Shown here: piece after piece, positions 48,565 to 60,804 of the stretch
How the letters are laid out: the number at the start of each line of letters is the position of its first letter
Numbering within the stretch: position 1 is the first letter of the stretch
Source of the DNA: Bimuria novae-zelandiae CBS 107.79
Lineage: Eukaryota; Ascomycota; Dothideomycetes; Pleosporales; Didymosphaeriaceae
Assembly: GCA_010015655.1 (NCBI GenBank)
Contig: ML976658.1
Location: 1,755,278-1,819,277 of the forward strand
Direction: 5' to 3'
Length of the DNA: 64,000 nucleotides
Notes under the pieces: model-generated
Told to the model about the DNA's origin: nothing
What the model saw: only the letters and a program-made list of their open reading frames with translations
The model's database searches: none
Made by a program: the position numbers and the translations under genes

Positions 48565-49166
48565 TTCGATGTCCAACGCAGAACTCTGGGATGACGAGTT
48601 CCACTTCTCGGCTGGGAGGACATAGTTTAAGACGTCCAGAGTCTTACCATCCTCAGGTATCACCGCCGAGGCTGTGATCTAAGCCATCTTGAGCCTTGTC
48701 CGGTGATCGTCAACCAGGCTGTATGACCTGGGTTCCAGAATGCGCTGCGGCTGAGCCGACCCACGAAGCCACCACATAGGCGAACCCCAGAACACTAGGC
48801 GCATCGGGGCAACACTCACGCGTTTCATAGCCGTTGCGCAGCAGACAAGAATTCAGGCAACAGTATATTGGATGGCAAATGATGAAATCAAGAGGTACGC
48901 TACATTGAAGAATTAGGAGCAGCACTACCACAGTGGTGTCGGTTGCGATGATCTTGATGGTGAGTTTCGCGCCCAGCATTAGGCGCCCCCGTCGCCTTCT
49001 TCCTCAGCCGGCCGCATCACTTCGATCCTGTCCGTATCTTCCTACCTAAACATCAGCGCCGGTTGCAATACGGCAACAGATTTCGCATTCCCATACCTTT
49101 GTTATCCTATCGTCTTCAAGAATATAGAACGTGTAGAAATCGCGCTTCTGCTTTCATTAGGCCGAA
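48565..49166. other. Region between CorA-like gene and small hypothetical gene
   Basis: 602 bp with an 89-codon minus-strand frame (48,979-48,710) whose first 40 residues are hydrophobic (TTVVVLLLILQCSVPLDFII), followed by several cysteines. It could be a small membrane protein or an unspliced exon, but neighbouring sequence gives no convincing splice partner. I leave it unassigned. Confidence 0.35.
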
Positions 49167-49466
49167 TCACTTTCGCAAGCTTTCCGAAGTCAATCCACAT
49201 ACCAGCTGCAACTTAAGCTCAGCCCTGCTCACAGCAAATCTTCTCATCAGAAATTCCGCTAGCTCATCCCTCTTATCCTCGGTCTCCAAGCGATAACTGG
49301 AGATGCTCTCCATTTTGAATTTCCGTTTACTCTTGCTCTTCCTCGAGAAGAAGGCGAAGCTTTGTGTTCTTTGTGGGGGCGGCAAAATCGTCCGTGAGGA
49401 ACCCGTCGCCCCAGTCTGGCTGCGTTTCGGCGTTACAGCTGGCGGCGAGGATGTGGGCGATGACAT
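49167..49466 (-). CDS. Small hypothetical protein or first exon, about 99 aa
   Basis: The frame runs from the ATG at 49,466 (MSSPTSSPPAV) to a TGA at 49,167. The first 55 residues are Ser/Pro/Arg-rich and probably disordered, with a basic patch SRKSKSKRKFK. The last 40 (SSYRLETEDKRDELAEFLMRR, then FAVSRAELKLQLVCGLT) look like amphipathic helices of a folded domain that ends abruptly, as if continuing in a further exon I could not place. An in-frame upstream extension to 49,634 exists. No family recognised. Weak call. Confidence 0.3.
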   Translation of the reverse strand: MSSPTSSPPAVTPKRSQTGATGSSRTILPPPQRTQSFAFFSRKSKSKRKFKMESISSYRLETEDKRDELAEFLMRRFAVSRAELKLQLVCGLTSESLRK

Positions 49467-50869
49467 AGTAATGCGACGATCGGCTGGGTGTCGGAGTCCA
49501 ACAATGCAATGACAACTCCGCGATGGACTGGGCTGAGCTATTCTGCCTGGGGCAGGCAGATTGCTTATATGTTTCTTGAGGCTCTGGTTGGGAGGGGCTG
49601 CAAGAGCCGCCTCACCTCGCTTATGATGCTGCAAATGTACTCAGCCTCGTGTTGCCGGCCTCTTTGCCTTTTCTCGGCCACGACACTGACGCCATCGACA
49701 AGAGAGCACAATCTGAATGAGGCGCAAGAATTTCACCATGTAAGAGATCTTCAAAAGACTATTCCGATTGTCACCAAACTTCCCAGGTTCTTGCTCCGAG
49801 CTCATAACTCTTTTCAGATTCATATTGCGTGGAGTGCTCGGACGGATCCTGTTTCGCTGGCTACATCACCTCAAAATCACCTGGACCTCGTCTGCGCCTT
49901 TTGCGTAGGAAAAAGCTCAACAATCTGCAAAGAGCAACAGTAGATGCCTCCAAAGTACTTAGTGAGTGTCACATCAACAATCGCACCCATGAGGTTTCAC
50001 AATATCAAACACAAAACTTTCATGAAATTTTGATTTACGTTAAATGAAGTCCAAGCCAATCTTGCTATTTACGTCATTTCAAGAGCCAACATCTCCACCT
50101 AGATACGAAACGAGTTAAACGCTCCCTCTTTTCACTCATAAAATGGAAGGGTGCCTGTCTGTCTATGTTCTAGCTTTTATCTTGCTACTCTGTCAAAACA
50201 TATCTCTTTGAAGCACTAGGTAGAGTGTTATCCAAATAAAGTCAGACGTATAAAGGAACTCGTTTTTTTACTAGCTCCCATTGTGGAAGCGTTTATTCGC
50301 GTTTCTTATGTTTTGATAGGCAAGCTTTGAAGTGTGCATCTCCTACGTGACCTGGCGAATCATCTCAGTAAAAGGCTTTCTATTGTCTCCAGCTGTAGTT
50401 TGATGCAGGCTACAAGATGCTCCTCCCACTGTTCACGTCGCTCCAAAACCGCTAGCGTCATGGTAAACGAAGCAGTGTCTGGTGAAAGATACCAGCAGAT
50501 ATAAACCTGAATTCAGTTGCCTGAAGCAAAATTTATCGGACGTTGTTCCGTGCAAACAACCAGGCACTTTCCAAGAACTAATCTTCTCGATGGTGATATT
50601 ATTAATGACAACCTCAACACCAAAGTCCACGAACGATCGATCACCGGATGAGCCTTTCTCGTAATCAACCTCCTCGCACCGCGAGCGCGCTCTAGGCAGC
50701 CTCCCAACAGCCTTTTGGACCCCCCATCTTGTGATATTATTGTGGGCCGATGTTAGCGGGTTCTCAAGTTACGCTGCGGCCAATGAAGTGCAAGCTGACC
50801 GATAGCGCCTAGCCTTTCCCAGACAAGCGTCAGTCAGAATGACCTTACATCAGGGCTCGCCAGCTCTCC
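49467..50869. other. Intergenic stretch without a recognisable gene
   Basis: 1.4 kb of unbiased composition. A 151-codon plus-strand frame at 49,488-49,943 and several frames of 60-72 codons show no motif, signal peptide or plausible splice structure. No tRNA cloverleaf or transposon terminus was noticed. Confidence 0.4.
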
Positions 50870-51484
50870 ATGGATGTCTTTACATCCTTCTATTCCGAGA
50901 CGAATACCCGATCTTTAGCTAAGATGATAGGCCGCAAAGTGCGCTGCGGTGCCAGAGGCCGCCGGAAGGTGAAGAGCGGATGCTCGACGTGCAAGTATAG
51001 TGAAGCCCCAACTTTTGTCAGTACAACTTACGGGCCGCAGAACAAGGCACAAGAAATGCGACGAACGGAAACCGATATGTTCTCCATGCAGTATAACAGG
51101 GTGGACGTAGGGTTTCAGTGTTGCTCTGCGCCCGCCACCTTCGCCTGCACCTCTTCAACTTGCCGAGGGCACTTCGACTACTTTCAGGCGGTGTGCGCAC
51201 CGGAGTTCTCGATGTTCTTCCAAATGAGTACGTGGACCAACATAGTGCTACGCGCTGCTTGGGAAGACCAATCATTCCGCCGAATCGCTCTTGCCATTAG
51301 CGCTTTAACTAGGAGTCGCTACGAGAGGTGCAGGCAGCAACGATATCCGGCAATTGAATACGCGCTGTGGCAGTGTAACTTGGCAATTCGAGAGCTCAGC
51401 CATCTTGATAACTCGCTGCAAAACCTACTCCGCATGGTATTGATGTGCATATCGCTTATCACCCTCGAGTTTCTCCTTGAGAAT
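50870..51484 (+). pseudogene. Zn2Cys6 transcription factor, internally broken and truncated by a Copia LTR
   Basis: Exon 1 (50,870-50,994) ends in GCSTC. A 46-bp intron (GTATAG...GCAG, 50,995-51,040) joins it to KTRHKKCDERKPICSPCS. This gives C-x2-C-x6-C-x6-C-x2-C, the first five cysteines of the fungal zinc cluster. At the expected sixth cysteine there is a TAG (51,108-51,110). The downstream protein (HFDYFQAVCAPEFS, then a region like the middle homology region of fungal regulators) is open in a different frame. The gene ends after LEFLLENC, where a Copia LTR begins at 51,485. The intact gene would be a nuclear DNA-binding activator. The frame break may instead be an intron I could not place, but the truncation is clear. 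Confidence 0.65.
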
Positions 51485-51608
51485 TGTTAGAGCAGACAGG
51501 CTCTAATGAATAAAAGGAAACTACGTTAATTATAAAGTAATAAAAAATAGCTAGCTATATACTCCTAGACCTGCTAAAGAGCTAATTATAAATATTTTAA
51601 TTATAATA
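51485..51608 (-). repeat. 3' LTR of the truncating Copia element
   Basis: About 124 bp, starts TG, and ends at the A before the polypurine complement (the terminal CA probably mutated to TA). The exact inner border is uncertain by a few bases. Confidence 0.6.
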
Positions 51609-53073
51609 TACCCCCCTAGCTATAGTAAATAACAAAGCTGCTTACAAACCTATTAATTTAGGTATATTTATAAGGCCTAGTTACTTTATAAATTTAAGGT
51701 GTTTCTGTTTTAGTAGTGCTTTAGTAAGGCTATTAGCTAGCATTTTATTCGTAGGTCTTTAGCTAATCTATAACCTCCCTACCTTAACATTGGTAGTGCC
51801 TTAGTGAGGCTATTAGCTAGCATTTTATTTGTAGGCCTCTAGCTAATCTATAACCCCCTTGCCTTAACTTCCTGCCGTATCTATATCTAATAAGTATCTA
51901 TATAGTAAAGTCTAGTCTATAGTCTATTCTCTGCTTTAACTGCAATGCCTATTATCTATTAATTATTATAGAATAGCGTGGGGACTATTTCTATACTAAA
52001 TTTAATATATTTAAATATTTTATTTTACTACTATAGCTCGCTGCTAGCTATTAATAGAGCTAGAATCTCTACCTTAGTAGTTAATTTAATAACTAAGTGC
52101 TATAGGGTTGCTTTCCAGTTAATAGATAAGTTATAGAGCTTAAATAAATAGCCTTATAAGCTCTAACGTGTTTCTTAATTATTTATAAATGCTATATTTA
52201 ATACTCTATAAAATAGTAGCTTTTTATAGAGGTAGGTTAAGTTCTCTTAATTTAATTTTAAGGTAACTAGGCCTCGTTTTTTAATCCTAATTAGGTAGCT
52301 CTATATATATTTTATTACTTAAACATTACTCTAGCCTAGATTCTAGAGATAAGTTGTAAGAACTAAGTAGGTTTATAAAACGTTAAGACACGTATATACT
52401 ACTAGATATCTTAAAAATCTAACTAGCTACTAATAATAATTAATTCTTTAACTATCTAGCTCTTTTATATTCGCAAATAGCTAATTACTAATTAAAGGCA
52501 CTATAGGATAGCTTCTTTAACTTTACTTTTATAGTTTATACTTAGCTACAACTTTATCTATAAAGGAGTTTTAACTAAGCTAGATTCTACTATTATCTTA
52601 GTCTTATACAATTTATATTCCTAGGAATTACCTAAGCTCTCCCAGCGAGAGTAGCTCGTACTAAGCTTTTAAGCTTTACTTAAACTGCCTATGTGCTGCT
52701 AGGTTGTCTAGGTGTACGGGAACGACGATATCGTCTACGTAAAAGAATACTATTAGGCTCTTACTTATAAATAGATAAGGGACCTCCTTAATTAGATAAA
52801 GCTCTAACTTAAGTAGCATATTCTTAAGGTACTTATACTAAAGTAAAAAAGTATTTTTAAGACTATAAAAAGCTTTTCTTATTTTAAGTAGCTTACCTAG
52901 TTCGTGTGTAAGTCCTTCTAGTATATAGTTGTAGAGTAGTTAATTTAGTAATATATTAAAAAACGCGTTAATAATATTGTACTAATAGGCGTGTAGACTA
53001 AAAGCTACTATTAAAGTAACTAAGAAGCAGAATACGCGTACTACTAGTATAGCTACGTACGTGTCTCCCTAGT

Positions 53074-53365
53074 TGTCAGATTGGAAGGGTAATCTGATAA
53101 GATGAAAAGATGATAATTGATTGAGATGAATTGAGGTATGAATTGTGTGTGCTTGTCTCTAAGAGGTCTGGGACTTTGCCTTTTATCTTTGGGTTGCCTG
53201 CCTAGATATCCCTTGCTTTATTCCTTACTTCATCCTTACTTCATTCCTTGCTTCATTCCTTGCGTCATTCCTTGCGCGTTGAGCGAGGGCGGAATGCAAG
53301 GGCGGAATGTACGGGCGTAAGTGCGCCAGCCTCCTTGCAGATGCAAAGGACCATGTAATCGGACA
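53074..53365. repeat. Solo LTR, family 2, with TSD CTAGT and internal short repeats
   Basis: A 292-bp block with ends TGTCAGATTGG and GTAATCGGACA, flanked by CTAGT (53,069-53,073 and 53,366-53,370). Its ends match the LTRs of the Copia element at 20,313, but the middle differs. At about 53,215-53,280 it carries a run of five or six imperfect 11-12-bp units of the type TTCCTTGCTTCA. It is barely RIPed compared with its surroundings. Confidence 0.9.
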
Positions 53366-54560
53366 CTAGTCGTCTTATAAGTTACCTCTAACAACTAGTC
53401 TTGCCTTAAACTTGTACATATATTTATCCTTATTAAACTTATAAGTAAATACTTATATTAATAGTAGGATCTTAGCCTAGGCGCTAGCTTTAGCTACTAT
53501 ATTAAGTATAAAATAGCCTTTACTATAATAGCTCTAAAGCTCTATTACTACTACTTTCTAGAACTTAACGCTAAAAGGATACTTCTAGAGCTATTTCTGT
53601 TACTTTAGTAGTAGTAAGAGCTAATCTTAATATAGGCTTATTTTTAGTTAACTAGCTAGCATCTTGCTATTAGCTAATTACTACATAGCTACTATAAATA
53701 TAGTATAGTATACGCGCGGCGTCCTATAGATTCTAGTCTTAGTAACGTTGCTAGTATTAATTTAGCTACTAATTTTGTAACGTTTACTTATATTATTTAA
53801 TTACTAATCTAGTAGTTTATTTTCTTACTCTATTTAATGCTAGCCCTTAGGTAGGTTAATAACTATATCTAACTAGTCTTACTTATTTTAATTATCTTAG
53901 GTGCGCGGTCCTAGAGTGTCTCCTAGCGTAAGCATGCTACTTACTACTAGATACTTAGCTTTATTTAGCTTATATATTTACTACTACTTAAACTCTTGCC
54001 TAAGCTACTATTTAAGCTACTAGTTTAGCTTATTCTTATCTAGTATTACTTTGCGTAATTAAGTAATTACTTAACTAATTTCTTAATTATCTTTAAGCTA
54101 CTACTTAAGCTTTAAGTTATTAAGCTCGTACTCTTCCTTAATATCTAGGGTTATAGCTACTTAGCGTAGGATCTACTTATTAGGATATTCTTAATTGCCT
54201 TTATATAATTTTAATAGTATAAGAATAACATCTCTAGTCCTAATTATCCTGTCTAACGCTGGTATATAGATATAATAGATATTTATAGAATTGTATTCTA
54301 CTAGGCATCTAATTAGAGCTCGAGACTATAGCTTCTCTCCACGCGGTATATGCTAATCTAGGATATAGGCTTAAGCTCCTATAATACTAAAGTAAGCGAC
54401 TAATAGTTTAACGCCTTAAACTATTTTATATAGCGTACGCTAGCCTAAAGCTTTAGTAAATATATAGAGTCTTGTTAGGATCTGTATTTAGCATCACCAG
54501 GCTAACATTCTGAGACGGCCAAGGTCTTATGGGAGCCAATGGTGGCACAGCAATGGGCAG

Positions 54561-54570
54561 GTCACGTGAC
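54561..54570. promoter_or_regulatory. E-box-like palindrome GTCACGTGAC in the Gypsy LTR
   Basis: The perfect 10-bp palindrome centred on CACGTG, the core bound by bHLH factors, lies in the U3 part of the LTR. The same core appears at 61,000-61,009 and 9,150-9,155 and in mutated form at 4,298, 60,893 and 1,538. Binding is inferred, not shown. Confidence 0.5.
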
Positions 54571-54580
54571 TGCTCGAAGC

Positions 54581-54712
54581 GCTCGAATCGAGCAAGTCGA
54601 GCATATGCAGAAAGCCAAGGCTGCGCTCGACATGCTCGAAGCGAGCAAGTCGAGCATATGCAGAAAGCCAAGGCTACGCTCGACATGCTTAAAGCGAGCA
54701 AGTCGAGCATGC
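54581..54712. repeat. 53-bp minisatellite in the Gypsy 5' LTR, 2.5 units
   Basis: Units start GCTCGAATCGAGC (54,581), GCTCGAAGCGAGC (54,634) and GCTTAAAGCGAGC (54,687), each containing AAGTCGAGCATATGCAG. The first bases of each unit form a short inverted repeat. The other Gypsy LTRs in the window lack this array. Confidence 0.92.
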
Positions 54713-57700
54713 TAAGTATATAAGAACATAAGGATAGACTCTTCCACCTCGTGTTCAACCTATTTATTAATCTATCGTTTAGATTTACTTAGGCTCTTAT
54801 TAATTTAATTATAACGTACCTTACTTTAATACTAATACCCTATTAATAAGCGCGAGCTATTAATACACCTTTTTTTATTTTAATATCGCTCCTGCTAGAG
54901 AACCAACCTTAACCCTATTTTACACTAGCTACCCGTAGGGACTTAACATCTTAAACACCCCTAATATAAGCGAATACGAGACCCTTTTTAATGCACTAGA
55001 TATTGTTCTAGGGAACACTCTAGATAATAACAACGATAATGCTACTATTACCTATATTAAGGGAAGCCTTTACGCTAAACCTAATTTCTTTTATAAAGAC
55101 TGTAAACATATAGAACTATAGATCCTATAGCTTAACCTCTACTTCCACGGAACGAAGAAGGAATAAAATAAAGCTAATAAGACTATTTTTACGGCATCTT
55201 ACATGAAAGGACTAGCCCTTACATGGATTTGACCGTATCTTAACTGATACCTGGCCAAGGAGAACTTGGAAGGAGATGCTATTAACAAAATTATAGAAGA
55301 CTACGACAAGTTCTGTAAGAAAGTTAAATAGTACTTTAGAGTAGCTAATTAGGAGGCTATTGCTAAAAGAGCTATCTAGTAACTTAAGTAAGTCCGCTTA
55401 GCTGCTAAATACGACTCTAAATTCCGCAGACACGCTAATTAAATTTATTAGAATAAAGTAACTCTTATAACTATATACTATTAAGGACTTAAGCCTAACC
55501 TACGCGAAGAACTACTGCGTAGCGGAGCAAAGATAGATATACTAAAAGCATTATTAAAGGAAGCTATTAAGATTAATAAGGAATGGTACGAACTAAAACG
55601 CGATATACGATGGAACTAGTTAGGATAATAAGGCTATAAACCACCCTTAAGCCACGATAATTATCGCAATTAACAAACTCCTAGGCCGAGATAAGATAAC
55701 TACGGACCTTAGCCAATAGAAGGAATCTAGTACCATAACTAAATTAATGCAATTGGAAAAGAAATAGGAAAGTCTCTAGGCTATTGCAAGAAGCCTAACC
55801 AAAGACGTATCTTAGATGGAATCCGACAACAACAGGGGACTAAGACACGCACTTGTTTTACGTGTGGCAAACCAGGCTATATAGCTAGGAACTGTAGATC
55901 TAAGAATAAGGTTATTAGATAGTTAAACGTACTAACTGTCAAGGACGCGGACGCGACTGACGAAGAATAGTAAGTTATTAGTACTATTAAATAACTTAAT
56001 AACTAAGATAGGGACTTAGAGCGAACGGACTCGCCCGACTCTTGGCTATACGAGGATACAGAAGAAGGATCAGAGGTAGAGCAAGAGGAACTAAAGAAAC
56101 GCGCCCCCACACTGTATCTAAATGTAAGAAGACTTACGGACAAGGAAGAATATAATATATTCTAATTCTTAGATTAACATTAGCCGCGTGAAACTAATTT
56201 TAGATTTATAGTAACTAAGCTAAATGCGATACGCACTAAACTAATTAGCCTAGTAATACGAGAATTCGCAGACTATAGTTATAAACACTAGAACCTAAAG
56301 AAGAAATACCCTATTAAGAATCTTAGCTACAAACTAATGTATGACCTGGACCACCGAAATCCTAATTACGGAATCCTTAGATAGAGATTCTGTACCACCA
56401 ACGCATGCAATACGCATCTTTACGCCAAATAGTGTAGATATTTCCTACGACCGCAGAAACGATGCAGATAGGAATAGTTTAATTACCTAATCGCTAAATA
56501 CGACGCGCACCTATAGGATAAAAGAGAAGCAAAATACTTCCTATATCTTAGCAAAACCTAGAACCTTACCTATACTATATTAATTAATAATAAATGCATG
56601 TCAAAGATTTGGCAGACATGCCTACACCTAGACTGTGTAACGCATTAATAGGATAAAGCACTCTTTAGATTTAGACCTAGTAACTATTACGGAGAACTAG
56701 TGCGCATGGACTAATAAGAAGGAAGGAGCTACGGTGAAGCAACCCGAATAATGGCACGATACCGCTAACTACAGGATAAGAACGGCAATCTTCAGCCTAC
56801 TAAGCTATTTACTAAGAAAGTGTCTTTTTTAGACCTAGGCTTAAGCGAGAAGACGCCTTTAAGGAATTAAATACTATAAATAGTTAAGCATTAATTAAGC
56901 TACTAATACGGCTTAATAGAACATGGATAAAGGCTATGCTGGATTCAGGAGCCTAATAAAGCTACATCTCTTAAAAGGCACTTATTAGAGCGGGACTTTA
57001 TAAGCGCAAGAAAGAGGATGCTTATATTATCTATATCATAAATAGACACCTAATGCCAGACACGCCACGAATTAAGGACAAGATCAAGACAACACTTAAG
57101 ATCTATAGACATAGGGAAACGATTACCCTCGATGTTCTTAAGAAAGCCAGTTACGATGTAATACTAGGACTACCCTAATTAAGGAAGCATAACCCTATAA
57201 TTAACTAAGAAAAGAGAACGCTATCCTTTAAGCGCTATAACTATGTATTATAAGTAATACCTACGTATTAGTAAAGTTTGATGGTAGATAAGAGAGCTAT
57301 CAACAATATAGTCTTGTAAACAAGATTTAAGATTGAATTACCCTTAGCAGACGCTAGTAGGAACTACTAGGTTATAGAGCGCAAGGCAGTAGACAAGCTA
57401 ATTCCTGTAAAAGAAAGAGAGTAACGCACAACCTACGGAATCCCTAAATAGTTTATAGAATAGAGCTATCTGTTTCGAGAAGAGAAAGGAAAAGCAAACC
57501 TACCTAAGCACTAACCCTAAGATTACAAGATTAACCTGGAAGAAGGGAAGACGCTACCCTTTAGACTACTATACGCAAAATTAGGTAAAGAACTCTAAGA
57601 AGAAAAGGAATTTATTAAGAAGAATTTGGCAAAAGGATACATACGACTATTAAAGTTACTAGTGGCAAGCCCATTCATGTTTATACCTAAGAAAAGCGGC

Positions 57701-60189
57701 GAATTGCGACCCTGCGTAGACTACTAAAAACTTAATAACATAACGATTAAGAACCAATACCCGTTACTAAATATTAGAGAACTACGAGACAGGCTAGCAC
57801 GAGCAAAGATGTTTACCTCACTAGACCTACGCGATGGATACCACCTTATACGAATTAAGGAAGGTAAAGAATAGAAAATAGCATTTAGATCTAGATATAG
57901 ACTATTTAAGTACACTGTTATACTATTTAGACTCACAAACGCACTAGCTACATTCTAGGCGCTTATTAATAACGTCTTATAATACTACCTTAATATCTTT
58001 ATTATTACATACATGGACGACATTCTGATCTACTTAGAAAATATGAACGACCACGTAGAACATGTTAAGATAGTACTTAAGGAACTTAATAAGTTATACT
58101 TATAACTTAAACTAGAAAAGTGCAAGTTCTTCTAAATAGAACTTAAATTCCTTAAACATGTTGTTAACACTAAAGGAATTAAGGTAAGCCTAGACAAAAT
58201 TAAATGTGTTAAAGACTAGCCACGACCACAATCAGCTAAGAACATCTAGGAATTCTTAGGATTCTGTGGATTTAATTAATAATTTATTAAGGATTACGCA
58301 AGGATCATAATACCGCTTATAAACCTTACTAAGAAGGACGTACCCTTTAAATAGATAATAGAATGCGAAGAAGCATTCCAGGCACTACGGCAAGCATGTA
58401 TTAGTCCACCAGTACTAATGCACTTCCAAGATAATAAACCACTAAGAATCGAAACGGACGTAAGCGACTTAGCACTAGGAGCATGTGTAAAGCAAGAAAA
58501 GGATAGGCATTAGTATCTAATCGCCTACTACTTATGCAAACTCAACGACGCGGAATCACGATACAACATACACAACAAAGAACTATACGTAATTATTAGA
58601 GCATTAAAGCATTAGAGGATCTACGCACATAGTTGCTTAGATCTTATAATTTTTATAGACTACAAGAATCTCTTACGATTCACGATAACTAAGGAATTAA
58701 CACCACGTCAAGCGAGATGGTTAGAAACAATAGGGCAGTATAAATTCAAGATTGTGTACACCCTAGGCAAGGAAAACGAACAAGTAGACGCCCTGAGCAG
58801 GCGTAGCGATCTTGTAGGAGATAAGATTAAAACCTATTCTGCTATTCTACGGCAAAATAAAGACGGATTCCTTAGACTAATAGCGGAACTTAATTAAATC
58901 CTCGTGATAACACGAGAGGTACCCGTAAAATAATAAACTAAGATTATTTAATAATACCACGACGACCCTGCGTACGGACACCCAGGAATTAAGAAAATAA
59001 TAGAACTTATCTAGCGCAATTACAGCTTTAAAGGAATTAAAGAAGCAGTAACCTAGTATATCCGCAAATGCGCAGAATGCCAACGAAACAAGCACGCAAT
59101 ATATCTTAAGTACGGCGAGATGCAAGCGATCTAGATACTAATAGCACTATAGGAAGATATCGCCATAGACTTTATAACAGGACTACCCGGATTAAAGGAC
59201 CCAGCAACAGGAATAAAGTACAATTCTATATTAGTAATTGTTTGTTAATTTACTAAATACGTAGAACTGCTACTATGCTAGAAGATAACTATAGCTAAAG
59301 AACTCGCATTCCTTATCCTAGACCGCCTTATACGACACTATGGCATACTAAAGACAATTATTAGCGATCGAGATAAGCTCTTTACCTTAAATTACTGGAT
59401 AACGCTTATGGCACTTATTAGAATAAAACGGAAGCTATTAACAGCTTATTATCTACAGACGGATGGACAAACAGAACGTACGAATTAGACGATTGAAACG
59501 TACCTACGCATCTACTGCAACAACCAGAAAAATAACTAGATTTCCCTATTACCTATGGCACAATTGGTATATAATAACAAGATATTGGTAGTAACAGGAT
59601 ACACGCCATTCTATGCAAACTACGAAAGATATCTATATCTCTTTAATTAAACGTTTCCTACGACTATTAAAACGGAAGAAGCTATTAGTTCAGCGGAAAA
59701 AATGAAAAAGACGTACGAACAACTCCGAGAGAATTTTAAGAAAGCTTAATAGCAAGCCATTTCCTACACAAATTAAAAACAAAAAACGGCACCTTAGCTA
59801 AAGAAGGGGGATAAAGCATATTTGCTTACAAAGAATCTTTGAACTTAGAAGAAGAAACACAAGAAACTAGATTATGTTAAGGTTGGACTATTTTTTATTT
59901 CCGAGCAAATATCACCGGTCAACTATAGATTAGAACTACTACCAGACGCCAAGATACACCTAGTATTTCATATAGACCGATTGGAACTAGCCGACCTAGA
60001 GACACTAGTCGAAACCACCTTCTATCACCAACTAGAGGAAGAAAACGAATTCGAAGTTAAATAAATACTATATAACACACGGATTAGCCACGCACATATC
60101 TTATTAAATAGAAGGGATACCTATATAGCAAGAACATATAGGAACCTAAGGAAAACTTAGTAAACTGCAAATAATTACTCTACTAATAC

Positions 60190-60721
60190 TATAGGAATAT
60201 ACCTTAGAGCCGCTCGCGGTTGTAGGCAAGGTACTGGAGTAATTATTTAATAACCCTAGTGTCGACCATATTAGAGGAGAGAAGCTAATAATAGCCGCTA
60301 TGGCAGGATAGTCCTCTAACGTAGCCTCTGCTTCTAACTCTCTAGTAGCATCTATTTCGGATATAAGGTATTGCGCCTTTTTCTTAGCACGCTTTTTAGC
60401 CTGCTATAATATTTTCTTATTTTGCAAAAGTTAGATTAATACTTCTACTAACAATTTCTCATCCGCATCCACCTTCTTTTTATACTTATTACAAGTCTTG
60501 TCTAACGATGCCTATAACAAGTTTACGTAAGGCTTTTACGCACGGATGCACTTGGAATACTTTAGACAAGCGTTAGGATTAGATAACGGCATAACGATGC
60601 ACTTAGAGCTAAAAAGTAAGTTATAATTATAAGAGATAGGATAGATAACACTATTACGGCGAGTTTTAATGCTAAAATAGATAGCGCGGGCTTTAGCAGA
60701 AGACATTATAGTAAAGCGCAC
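60190..60721 (-). pseudogene. Antisense open frame between Gypsy pol and 3' LTR
   Basis: Read on the minus strand from an ATG at 60,721 (or MSSAKARA at 60,706), a frame of about 170 codons extends to near 60,190 with only RIP-type stops. It holds a Cys cluster (SSKCIVMPLSNPNACLKYSKC; at least one Tyr is probably a mutated Cys), then a long Lys/Glu/Ala-rich helix likely to form a coiled coil, then an Asp/Glu-containing tail. It lies opposite to gag-pol transcription in the space between the integrase end and the polypurine tract. Short Cys-motif plus coiled-coil proteins are, to my knowledge, common near fungal Gypsy elements, but their function is unknown. Confidence 0.55.
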
Positions 60722-60804
60722 TAAGAAGCGGGGTAACTAAACTTTATCTATTTAGTAAGACAGGTTATGTAATTTAAGGACAAATTGTTAGAGAGAGGGG
60801 ATAA

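Larger units (their letters stand above)
51485..54472 (-). mobile_element. Ty1/Copia retrotransposon, RIP-degraded, truncating the zinc-cluster gene
   Basis: The left border is an LTR starting TGTTAGAGCAGAC at 51,485. A pyrimidine run (CCCCCC at 51,611-51,616) next to it is the complement of a polypurine tract, so this is the 3' LTR of a leftward-transcribed element. RNase H-like sequence lies near 51,950-52,110. The reverse transcriptase box FYVDDIVVPVHLDNLA lies at about 52,690-52,745, on the minus strand. Integrase and upstream parts follow between 53,370 and 54,470. A solo LTR is inserted at 53,074 and a Gypsy element begins at 54,473. The 5' LTR is not in the window. Confidence 0.78.

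Noticed and set aside
49488..49943. 151-codon plus-strand open frame
   Set aside because: It partly overlaps the upstream extension of the small minus-strand frame, lacks recognisable domains and has no convincing start context or introns.
51105..51189. A second intron restoring the zinc-cluster frame
   Set aside because: GT/AG pairs tried here give either a 12-bp or 28-bp intron, the wrong phase, or loss of the linker. I therefore call the gene broken.
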